A stretch of 64,000 bases of DNA, taken from positions 2,719,501-2,783,500 of the forward strand of contig NZ_FMHT01000003.1 of assembly GCF_900091585.1 (NCBI RefSeq). The letters are read 5' to 3'. Shown here one piece after another: positions 1-8,751 of this stretch. A model generated the notes under the pieces. The model ran no database searches and was not told the DNA's origin. It was given only the letters and a program-made list of their open reading frames with translations. This stretch comes from Micromonospora nigra (GTDB lineage Bacteria; Actinomycetota; Actinomycetes; Mycobacteriales; Micromonosporaceae). The translations under genes were made by a program, and so were the position numbers. The number at the start of each line of letters is the position of its first letter. Positions within the stretch are counted from its first letter, which is position 1.

Positions 1-2
1 CC

Positions 3-119
3 GCCACGCTGGCCGCCGGACTGGTCATCCGGGAACGCCGGGGGATCGGCTTCGAAGGGGCCGCCATCCCACTGATCTACCTGGCCACCGTCGTGCTGTT
101 GCTGATCCGGCCGGGCTGA
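3..119 (+). CDS. C-terminal end of an integral membrane protein (5' end outside window)
   Basis: The frame is open from base 3 to a TGA at 117-119 and gives the last 38 residues of a protein. After a short basic stretch (IRERRGIG) comes a hydrophobic segment rich in Ile, Leu, Val and Ala (about IPLIYLATVVLLLI), which ends in RPG. This reads as a final transmembrane helix with a very short tail. The pattern recalls the C-terminal helix of cation antiporters such as sodium/calcium exchangers, but 38 residues are too few for an assignment. It converges on the glycosidase gene on the other strand and is probably unrelated to the antibiotic cluster. Confidence 0.5.
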   Translation, partial: ATLAAGLVIRERRGIGFEGAAIPLIYLATVVLLLIRPG

Positions 120-232
120 GGAAGCCCTCCTTCCGGACGGGATGGTTCCGGGCTGCCCACGGGTGCCGGTGACCGGTACCGACCACGGCGGCCCGACCGC
201 CCGGGCCGAGCACGGCGGCCCGGCCGAGCAGC

Positions 233-264
233 ACGGCGGGCCCGGCCTGCGCCGAGCCCGCCGT
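233..264. terminator. Possible bidirectional terminator hairpin
   Basis: A perfect 9-bp inverted repeat (233-241 ACGGCGGGC, 256-264 GCCCGCCGT) flanks a 14-base loop. It lies between two convergent genes, where a shared terminator is expected. There is no T-run, which is common in actinomycetes. The rest of 120-366 shows no coding signal. Confidence 0.4.
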
Positions 265-366
265 TCCGGTTCCAGCTGATCACGAGCCGCGAGGACGCTC
301 CCCCGACCAGGCAGGCTCCGCCATCTGTGATGGTCAGGACCGCCCGCGCCGGACCCGCGTCAGGCA

Positions 367-1902
367 TCAGCGTTGCAGGGTCAGGATCCCCGGCCGGTAG
401 GGCAGGAGGCCGTAGTCGCCGCCCGAGTTGGGGGACCGGCCCTGGTAGAGCAGTTGCAGGTTGCAGGCGTTCACGGTCATGGTCTGATCGGCGTTGGTCC
501 GGATCAGTTCGCCGTGGCTGATGTCGTTGGTCCAGGTGGCTCCGCTGTTCGCCTTTCCGGCGAAGGGATTGCTCTCGGTCGCCGCCTGCGGGATCCACGA
601 GCCGCCCAGACTGGTGGCGGTGAACGAGCGGAAGTAGCGACCCTGTGAGCCGATCGCCTCGACGAGCATGAGGTACCGGTTCTCGCCCTGCAGCTTGTAG
701 ACCTGAACGGCCTCGAACAGGTTGTTCGTGGTGTCGCTCATGATGGTCGTGTAGTTCGAGCCGAAGCTGCCCGGGAAGTTCCCGATGGGCATGCTGGCCC
801 GGTAGATCTTGCCGTTGTCTCCGGCGAAGAACAGGTACATGTTCTGGTCGTCACCGATGAGCGCCTGGTCGATCGGCCCCGTACCGGAGCCGGTGATGCT
901 CCCGGTGAACAGCGTCTGCGGCGCCGACCAGCTGTTCACGTTCGTCGGGTCGGTCGAGGTCCGGTAGGAGAAGGCGGGACCACCCCACTGGTAGGCCAAC
1001 ACCCAGATGTTGCGCGGCGCGAAGTGGAACAGCGACGGCGCGACCGCGGAGAACGGCATCGCGTTCTGGCTCGCCGAGCCCATGTCGGACCAGTTGCTGA
1101 ACAGGCCGAAGTTCATCGACCCCCATCTCGTACCCGTGTCGTGTGTCGTCGCGTACACGAGCTGCCGGCCGTTGTAGGGGGCGTGGGTGAAGTCCTTGAG
1201 CGACACCCATCCCGACCTCGGCTGTGCCAGCGGACCCGTCGAGTTCCAGCGGTACGTCGACGGCAGCGCACACGTGCCGGGCGGGGGCGTCGTCGGTGGC
1301 GGCGTGGTGGGGTTGCCCCCACCGTCGACGCGGACGAGTTGCCACTGCTGGTTGCTGCCACCCCAGTCGTCGTACTGCACGATGTTGCCGCCGTCAGCGG
1401 TCGAGCCGCCCTGCACCTCCACCGCCTTGTTGCTGTGCCGGTTGATCAACCGGACGTAGCCACCGGTCGAGTCGGCCAGCCGGAACTGCTGGTTGGATCC
1501 GTTGCCGTCGGTCCACTGCACGATGCTGGCACCGTTGGCGGTCGACCAGTTGTAGACGTCCAGCACCTTCCCGGACAGCCGCGACCTCAGCCGGTAGTAG
1601 CCACCGCCGGAGTCGACGAACTGCCACTGCTGCTGGTCGCCGTTGTTGCGGGCCCACTGGGTGATCCGGGCCCCGTCGTTGGTGGCCAGGTTGTACACGT
1701 CCAACGCCTTGCCGCTGTTGCGGTTCACCAGCACATACCACGCGCTCGTGTCGACCGTCGCCGCGGCGGCGGGCGTCGACACCACGGCGGCGCCCGCGAC
1801 ACCGACAACCAACGCCGTCGCGCCGGCGGCGACGATCCGTGACAACCACCCACGCCGCCGTGACGGCGGCGCGATCGATGGAGACCTACCGGGGACAGAC
1901 AT
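367..1902 (-). CDS. Secreted CBM13 lectin-GH62 alpha-L-arabinofuranosidase
   Basis: Predicted to remove arabinofuranosyl side chains from arabinoxylan outside the cell. It has 511 aa from the ATG at 1902, which follows an AGGAGG; an ATG 12 codons upstream is in frame but has no better site. Residues 1-48 are a signal peptide with a basic N-region (RRR), a hydrophobic core and an APAAAA-like cleavage region. Residues 53-192 form a ricin-B/CBM13 trefoil with three QxW-type repeats (QQWQF near 93, NQQFRL near 138, NQQWQL near 185). A Pro/Thr linker spans 197-209, and the GH62 domain covers about 213-511. The expected acidic residues are visible: D237 in [13 protein letters not shown]345 in [11 protein letters not shown] and E397 in NLFEAVQVY. 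It follows rifM in the same direction after 411 bp holding operator-like palindromes, so it is probably its own transcription unit and not part of antibiotic synthesis. Confidence 0.85.
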   Translation of the reverse strand: MSVPGRSPSIAPPSRRRGWLSRIVAAGATALVVGVAGAAVVSTPAAAATVDTSAWYVLVNRNSGKALDVYNLATNDGARITQWARNNGDQQQWQFVDSGGGYYRLRSRLSGKVLDVYNWSTANGASIVQWTDGNGSNQQFRLADSTGGYVRLINRHSNKAVEVQGGSTADGGNIVQYDDWGGSNQQWQLVRVDGGGNPTTPPPTTPPPGTCALPSTYRWNSTGPLAQPRSGWVSLKDFTHAPYNGRQLVYATTHDTGTRWGSMNFGLFSNWSDMGSASQNAMPFSAVAPSLFHFAPRNIWVLAYQWGGPAFSYRTSTDPTNVNSWSAPQTLFTGSITGSGTGPIDQALIGDDQNMYLFFAGDNGKIYRASMPIGNFPGSFGSNYTTIMSDTTNNLFEAVQVYKLQGENRYLMLVEAIGSQGRYFRSFTATSLGGSWIPQAATESNPFAGKANSGATWTNDISHGELIRTNADQTMTVNACNLQLLYQGRSPNSGGDYGLLPYRPGILTLQR

Positions 1903-1986
1903 GATCCTCCTCTGACGACCAAGAGCCGAACGGTCCACCCGGGAATGGGCGCACCGCGCCGCACGGGCCAGGCGAGGCGTAGGTCG

Positions 1987-2000
1987 CGTCAGCGTTCACT
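1987..2000. promoter_or_regulatory. Degenerate third copy of the operator-like site
   Basis: CGTCAGCGTTCACT matches site 1 at 10 of 14 positions, with the core GTCAGCG intact and the outer T and ACA changed. It is the copy closest to the GH62 start (85 bp upstream). It may be a weak auxiliary operator or chance. Confidence 0.25.
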
Positions 2001-2091
2001 GTCCTTACGTCCGCCCTGGCGCGTGCTGATCCAAGGTCGACAAACCAGACTTGCCCGGTAAGCCAAGGCATCGCCGCCCTTGACTATCGAC

Positions 2092-2105
2092 TGTCAGCGA
2101 TAACA
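2092..2105. promoter_or_regulatory. LacI-type operator-like palindrome, site 1
   Basis: TGTCAGCGATAACA (reverse complement TGTTATCGCTGACA) is an imperfect palindrome centred on CG with TGT/ACA ends, the form used by many LacI-family repressors of polysaccharide genes. It matches site 2 at 12 of 14 positions. It lies about 190 bp upstream of the GH62 start codon, so it likely controls that gene. Confidence 0.5.
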
Positions 2106-2236
2106 TTCCGTTCGTCAAGCCGAAACTTTTCCGATCGACGACTCGTGGCACACGAAGCACCGGGGGTAACCGCCTGCCATCGCCGCCCGAAGGGATCCCT
2201 GCCGCATCACCGCCCAGCCACCCCGGGCAGGCATCA

Positions 2237-2250
2237 TGTTGTCGCTAACA
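2237..2250. promoter_or_regulatory. LacI-type operator-like palindrome, site 2
   Basis: TGTTGTCGCTAACA shares 12 of 14 bases with the reverse complement of site 1, giving a shared form TGTTRTCGCTRACA. It also sits inside a 7-bp inverted repeat with an 8-base loop (2238-2244 GTTGTCG, 2253-2259 CGACAAC). That hairpin could alternatively help end the rif transcript, which stops coding at 2314. Confidence 0.45.
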
Positions 2251-2313
2251 ATCGACAACGGCCCTGAGGTTGACCATCACGCCCCACGATCACGGCCCGA
2301 TCAGGCGTCCGTG

Positions 2314-3012
2314 TCAGCAGGCGGAAACGGCCGGGCAGAGAGCCAACAGGTCCGCCGGGCGATGCAGCACCACGTCGGGGCCCCCGGCGAGCAACTCGCC
2401 GACGTCCTCCGGCGGTGCCCACAACGCAGCCGCCGAGGCGACGCCGGCGCCCCGGGCGCTGGCCACGTCGGTCGGCGCGTCACCGACCATGATGGCCCGT
2501 TCAGGTGGCACGTCGAGCAGGTTCAAGGCATGCCGCACGATGTCCGGGGCCGGCTTGGGCCGGGCGACCTCGTCGGAGCCGATCACATGTGCGAAGAACG
2601 GGAGCAGGCCCAGCTGGTCGAGAAGGGACCGCGCCCTCGGTCCGCTCTTGCCGGTGGCGATGGCGAGCCGCAGGCCCCGCACCCGCAGGGTCAGCAGCAG
2701 TTCGAGGATCCCCTCGAACACCTGCACCTTGTCGGCGAGTCGGTAGCTCTCACGGACGAACGGCTCCTCCATCGCCAGCGGCAGATTCATGATCCGCATG
2801 ATGTCCGGGAAGTAGCGACCCAGGTGACGCCGGTACTCCTCGAACGGGGCGGGGCCATCGCCGACGACCTCGGCGTACGCGGTGGCGAATGCTTCGCTCA
2901 TCACCGCGAAGCTGTCCACCACGACCCCGTCGAGGTCGAAGATGACCGCATGCCTGACCGGCGTCGAGGTGTCAGGCGCAGGGGCTGGCCGGTCGACGAT
3001 CGGGAACGCCAT
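2314..3012 (-). CDS. rifM: RifM-type HAD phosphatase of the AHBA pathway
   Basis: HAD-superfamily phosphatase needed for AHBA formation. In the rifamycin pathway RifM is placed at the kanosamine/aminoDAHP-precursor steps with RifL and RifK. The start is the ATG at 3012, preceded by AGAGAGG with a 6-nt spacer. This gives 232 aa, the length I recall for RifM; longer in-frame starts run into rifL. HAD motif I is FDLDGVVVDS, with nucleophile D26 and D28. Motif II/III follows as ATGKSG and a Lys-containing ARPKPAPD, and motif IV is MVGDAPTDV. A helical cap lies between motifs I and II. The gene starts 11 bp after the rifL stop and is the last rif gene in this direction. The usual next gene, the kanosamine kinase rifN, is absent. 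Confidence 0.88.
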   Translation of the reverse strand: MAFPIVDRPAPAPDTSTPVRHAVIFDLDGVVVDSFAVMSEAFATAYAEVVGDGPAPFEEYRRHLGRYFPDIMRIMNLPLAMEEPFVRESYRLADKVQVFEGILELLLTLRVRGLRLAIATGKSGPRARSLLDQLGLLPFFAHVIGSDEVARPKPAPDIVRHALNLLDVPPERAIMVGDAPTDVASARGAGVASAAALWAPPEDVGELLAGGPDVVLHRPADLLALCPAVSAC

Positions 3013-3023
3013 GAAGCACCTCT

Positions 3024-4100
3024 CTACTGGTACGTAGGCACCGCTCGCCGGCTCCGCGCCGATCCCGCCGACGCGTAGAAGCTCTCGATCATCCGCACGA
3101 TCGGCCGCGCCTCGGCGATGGCCCGGCCACGGTTGCCGGGATCGGCCAGCATCGCGGCGAGGCCGTCCAGCTGCCGGCTGTACTCGATGCCGACCTGTTC
3201 GACCGGCGCCGCGAGCCGCGTCGTGGCCCCCTTGCGGGTCAACGTCAGCTCGGGCTCGGGCTGACGATTGGAGCTGAAGCCGAAGGTGCACTTCAGATCC
3301 ACGACCCCGGCACTACCCTCGACATGAATCGACGAGATGTCACGCGCCTCGTGCGACGCCCAGCGGGCCCGTAGGGATACCGAAACGCCGTCGTCGCGTA
3401 CCAGGAAGCCACGCGCGGTGTCCTCCACGTCGGCGGGGCGGATGCCGGGTTGGTCCTGCCGCCACGCCGCGCGCCAGGCGTCGACGTTGACGAAGTCGTC
3501 CGACGTCACGCCGATCACCTGTGTGAAGTCGGCCGGACCGAGCAGGTACGCCAACGTGTCGAGCAGGTGCCAGCCGAGGTCGAACAGCGCACCCCCACCG
3601 GCCTTGTCGCGTTGGGTGAACCAGCCGCCGGCCTGCGGCACGCCACGGGCCCGTACCCAGCCGAGGTCGACATGCCGGATCTCGCCCAGGTCCGGCAGGG
3701 CCTGCCGCAGTGCCTGGACGTCGCCTCGGTACCGGGCCGCGCTGCCCGCCAGGAGCATCCCGCCGCTGCGTTCGGCCATCGCGAGGATGTCGGCCTCGGC
3801 AGAGGTCAGGCACACCGGCTTCTCGATGAAGACGGAGATCCCGGTGGCGAGCAGGGCGCCCGCCACCTCGACGTGCAGATGGTTGGGTACCGCGACGACG
3901 GCCAGATCGACCTCCCGCGCGGTGAGGGCGTCCGCCGTGGGACGTACGGCGATGCCCGGCACCTTCCCGAGCACCGCGTGCGACGCCGGGTCGGCGTCGA
4001 CGACCGCGACCACCTCGAAGTCGGCATGCTCACGTAACAGCGGCAGCCACAGCTCCCGCCCTGCCCAGCCGAGCCCGACCACCGCCACCCGGACCGTCAT
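3024..4100 (-). CDS. rifL: RifL-type NAD(P)-dependent oxidoreductase of the AHBA pathway
   Basis: Gfo/Idh/MocA-family oxidoreductase of 358 aa. In the rif pathway RifL is thought to pair with RifK to oxidise and transaminate UDP-glucose towards UDP-kanosamine, the nitrogen donor for AHBA. The N-terminal Rossmann fold has VVGLGWAG (residues 7-14) followed by an acidic VVDADP. The family motif FIEKPV puts the catalytic-site Lys at K94. The C-terminal half holds the mixed sheet with GGGALFDLGWHLLD, where the conserved Asp and His sit. Its ATG overlaps the rifK stop in an ATGA, so translation is coupled. The neighbours rifK and rifM make the assignment firm. Confidence 0.9.
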   Translation of the reverse strand: MTVRVAVVGLGWAGRELWLPLLREHADFEVVAVVDADPASHAVLGKVPGIAVRPTADALTAREVDLAVVAVPNHLHVEVAGALLATGISVFIEKPVCLTSAEADILAMAERSGGMLLAGSAARYRGDVQALRQALPDLGEIRHVDLGWVRARGVPQAGGWFTQRDKAGGGALFDLGWHLLDTLAYLLGPADFTQVIGVTSDDFVNVDAWRAAWRQDQPGIRPADVEDTARGFLVRDDGVSVSLRARWASHEARDISSIHVEGSAGVVDLKCTFGFSSNRQPEPELTLTRKGATTRLAAPVEQVGIEYSRQLDGLAAMLADPGNRGRAIAEARPIVRMIESFYASAGSARSRRAVPTYQ

Positions 4101-5263
4101 GCGGTGGCCACGACGTCGGCAACGATCTCAGCCGTCGCGTGCATCTCCTGCTCCCCGGCCAGCAGCACCCGGTGGTGCAGCCAGATGCAGTCCTGGCTGA
4201 TGGCATCGGTGTTGGGGCAGCGATCCGCGATGGCTTCCAGGCTCTCGTCGGGTACGCCGAACTCCCAGAAGGCCTCGGTGCGGTAGATCGCGCGGAACCC
4301 GGCGAACGCAGGCAGTCCCCTCTCCACGAGCCGATCGACCAAGGCGTTGCGGTTCTCCTCGCTGATCCCGGGGACACGGAACATCGCCATGTAGTGCGAG
4401 TTGCGGTCGGCCCGCACATCGCCGCCCTGTGGCACGACGCCGTCGATCGCTCCCAGCAGCTCAGACAGGAGGGTCCAGCGCTGGTCGCGCACGGCGATCT
4501 GTTCGTCGAGGCGACGCAGCTGCGCGCGCAGCACCGACGCGGAGAACTCGTTGAGACGCATGTTGGACCCGGAGATCCGGTGCAGGTACCGGCGGTCACC
4601 CCGTGGCCGGCCGCAGCTGTGCCGCAGGAACGCCATCTCGTAGCTCTCCGTCTGACCCTCCGGAAACACCACGGCGCCGCCCTCGCCCGCGGTCATCAGC
4701 TTGCCGTTCTGGAAACTGAATGTGGCGATGCTGCCGAGCTCTCCGACGCGCTTGCCCTGCCACTGCGCACCGTGTGCGTGCGCGGCGTCCTGTAGCAACG
4801 GCACACCGTTCTCCGCGGAGATCTTCGCCAGCGTGTCCATGTCCGCCATGAGCCCGGCCATGTGCACCGGCATGATCACCTTGGTGCGAGGCGTGAGGGC
4901 GGCGACGACCGCTGCGGGGTCGATGTTGTAGGTGTGCGGGTCGACGTCGACCGGAACGGTGACCGCGCCGAGCCGCTGGGCCGCCTGGGAGGAGGAGATG
5001 AAGGTGAAGGCCGGCACGATGACCTCGGTACCCGGCCCGACGCCCATGACCTGCAGGGCGAGTTCCAGCGCGTGCGTACCGTTCGTGACAGCCAGCGCGT
5101 GCTCGGCGCCATGGTGATCGGCGAACTCGCGCTCGAACGAGTCCACCTCGTCGCCACCCATACGCCACCATTGGCCCTGATCGAGCGCACGGATCAGGCC
5201 CTCACGCTCGGCATCGTCGTACTGTGGCCACGCGGGGAATTTCGGTGCCTGTCGCACGTCCAT
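4097..5263 (-). CDS. rifK: AHBA synthase (PLP-dependent)
   Basis: Catalyses aromatisation of 5-deoxy-5-amino-3-dehydroshikimate to AHBA; the same family member is also proposed to transaminate during UDP-kanosamine formation. It belongs to the DegT/DnrJ/EryC1 aminotransferase fold. I chose the ATG at 5263 (MDVRQAPKFPAWPQ), which gives 388 aa, the length known for RifK. It follows GGAGAGAC, whereas the upstream ATG at 5353 adds a non-conserved basic tail. With this start the PLP lysine in FQNGKLMTAGEGG is K188, as in the characterised enzyme, and D159 (LLQDAAHAHG) is the pyridine-N-binding Asp. QWWRMGGDEV near the N-terminus is typical of AHBA synthases. It lies 147 bp after rifH and its stop overlaps the rifL start. 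Confidence 0.95.
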   Translation of the reverse strand: MDVRQAPKFPAWPQYDDAEREGLIRALDQGQWWRMGGDEVDSFEREFADHHGAEHALAVTNGTHALELALQVMGVGPGTEVIVPAFTFISSSQAAQRLGAVTVPVDVDPHTYNIDPAAVVAALTPRTKVIMPVHMAGLMADMDTLAKISAENGVPLLQDAAHAHGAQWQGKRVGELGSIATFSFQNGKLMTAGEGGAVVFPEGQTESYEMAFLRHSCGRPRGDRRYLHRISGSNMRLNEFSASVLRAQLRRLDEQIAVRDQRWTLLSELLGAIDGVVPQGGDVRADRNSHYMAMFRVPGISEENRNALVDRLVERGLPAFAGFRAIYRTEAFWEFGVPDESLEAIADRCPNTDAISQDCIWLHHRVLLAGEQEMHATAEIVADVVATA

Positions 5264-5410
5264 GTCTCTCCGAATTCTCCGTGGTGGGTCCGGTTCAGGA
5301 AGAAGCGTGAATGGCCATGGGCTCAGGAACCGCGATTCAGCCTCTTCGCCCATGCTATGGTCACTCTAGGTAGCCAACATCCCTCGTCCTGGTAGTGGTC
5401 GACGCATCGT

Positions 5411-7760
<2,350 letters not shown>

Positions 7761-7764
<4 letters not shown>

Positions 7765-7925
7765 CGTGTTGTCTCCCGGGCGTCCTGTGAGTTCCGGAGT
7801 GCCGAGACAGCGGTCCTCGTGTCCACCACACCGCCGTAGAAGGCCCACATGAACCGGGTGCACTCCGTCATGCAGTCCCGGCAGAACTCGACGAACCGCG
7901 CGAACAGACGATTCTCGTACTCCAT
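7761..7925 (-). CDS. Unrecognised 54-aa Cys-rich small protein, coupled to rifG
   Basis: I do not recognise this gene. It starts at the ATG at 7925 behind AAAGGGGAG, 34 bp after the rifF stop, and ends in a TGA that overlaps the GTG of rifG (GTGA). That arrangement makes it translated and coupled, not idle spacer. The product (MEYENRLFARFVEF...) has three closely spaced cysteines in CRDCMTEC (C15, C18, C22), then an aromatic stretch FMWAFYGG and a polar tail. The Cys spacing could bind a metal, and the N-terminal half could be an amphipathic helix. No signal peptide is seen. It could be a small accessory protein for RifF or RifG, or only a leader whose translation sets up rifG. Confidence 0.55.
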
Positions 7926-7959
7926 CGTCTCCCCTTTCTGCTGCCGACCGGGCACGAGC

Positions 7960-8736
7960 TCAGTCGAGGTTGCCGGAGAGGATGCGGGACAACAGCATCC
8001 GATGCTCGTCGTCGTCGGTGATCGTGCGCACCTGTTCCCGGCCGTTGCGGACGCTCAGATACCGGCGCTGTCGCAGGAACACCTGCCCGTTCTCGACGGC
8101 CCGACCGCACAGGACCTCCCTGGTGTCGTCCCGCCCCGGCTCTGACAGGACGTCGCGCAGGTTGTCCTCCAGTTCCTTCCAGTCGCTCCACTGCCGGGGC
8201 TGGGTCGTGAAGGTGTAGACGACCCCCCAGCGGGTGGCCACCCCCCTGCGCTGCAGCGCGAACCCGGAAGAGTGGTCGACCAGCCGGAACTGGTTCCCGT
8301 ACTGGGTTTGCACCGTGTCGCAGAGCCGCAGCGGTTCGACGTAGGTCGGGCCCGGGTAGCCGACGTCCACCAGCCACTCGTCGCCGTCCAGGGCCACCCG
8401 GCCGAACATGTGCTCGACATCGGTCCCGAATGCGGCCCGCCCCTCCACGGTGCTACCGGCCAGCAGCGTGACGTCGTAGCCCAGCTCACCCAGGAGGCGG
8501 TAGAACAGGCGGTTCAGGTGGTAGCAGGCACCACCGCGCCCCTCGACGACGCTCCGCTCGAACACCGCGTCGTCATCCAGGTCGACCACGTCTATCCCGT
8601 CGGCGACGCCGTACGCGAGACTGCTGTACGGAATCGTCATGAGGTGCCTCTTGTGCAGCGTCCGCAACGTACTGATGTCCACGCCGGTCTCCCGATCGCA
8701 GCCGATGCGCCGCAGGTAGCTGTTCACGTCGAACAC
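7960..8736 (-). CDS. rifF: RifF-type amide synthase (releases and cyclises the polyketide)
   Basis: Arylamine N-acetyltransferase-family enzyme that takes the undecaketide from the last ACP of RifE and forms the macrolactam with the AHBA amine, replacing a thioesterase. The start is the GTG at 8736, 8 nt after a perfect AAGGAGG; the frame is open much further upstream, inside rifE, but that is shadow. This gives 258 aa, close to RifF of Amycolatopsis. The catalytic triad is C71 (RGGACYHLN), H109 (TDVEHMFG) and D124 (WLVDVGYPGP). The usual NAT signature RGGxCxExN has His at position 73 instead of Glu. It starts 14 bp after the rifE stop, so it is coupled to the PKS genes. Confidence 0.93.
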   Translation of the reverse strand: MFDVNSYLRRIGCDRETGVDISTLRTLHKRHLMTIPYSSLAYGVADGIDVVDLDDDAVFERSVVEGRGGACYHLNRLFYRLLGELGYDVTLLAGSTVEGRAAFGTDVEHMFGRVALDGDEWLVDVGYPGPTYVEPLRLCDTVQTQYGNQFRLVDHSSGFALQRRGVATRWGVVYTFTTQPRQWSDWKELEDNLRDVLSEPGRDDTREVLCGRAVENGQVFLRQRRYLSVRNGREQVRTITDDDEHRMLLSRILSGNLD

Positions 8737-8744
8737 GTCGTCAC

Positions 8745-8751
8745 CCTCCTT
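8745..8751 (-). promoter_or_regulatory. Strong ribosome binding site deciding the rifF start
   Basis: AAGGAGG on the minus strand lies 8 nt before the GTG at 8736 and touches the rifE stop codon (8751-8753). It is what rules out the longer upstream reading of rifF. Confidence 0.8.

Larger units (their letters stand above)
1903..2313. other. Non-coding spacer between rifM and the GH62 gene
   Basis: 411 bp with no convincing gene. It should hold the end of the rif transcript and the promoter of the GH62 gene. Its A+T content is locally higher around 2080-2130. Three related 14-bp palindrome-like sites lie in it (listed separately). No clear -35/-10 pair or rho-independent terminator with a U-tract could be assigned. 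Confidence 0.6.

Noticed and set aside
77..598. A minus-strand open frame of 173 codons at the left edge
   Set aside because: It overlaps the GH62 gene in another frame and has low-complexity Arg/Pro/Gly composition.
2238..2259. Hairpin as the definite rif operon terminator
   Set aside because: There is no U-tract or strong GC stem, and the sequence fits an operator better because of its near-copy at 2092-2105. It is kept only as an alternative.
5264..5353. Upstream ATG for rifK giving 418 aa
   Set aside because: The extra 30 residues are not part of AHBA synthase, and the 388-aa form places the PLP lysine at 188 as in the known enzyme.
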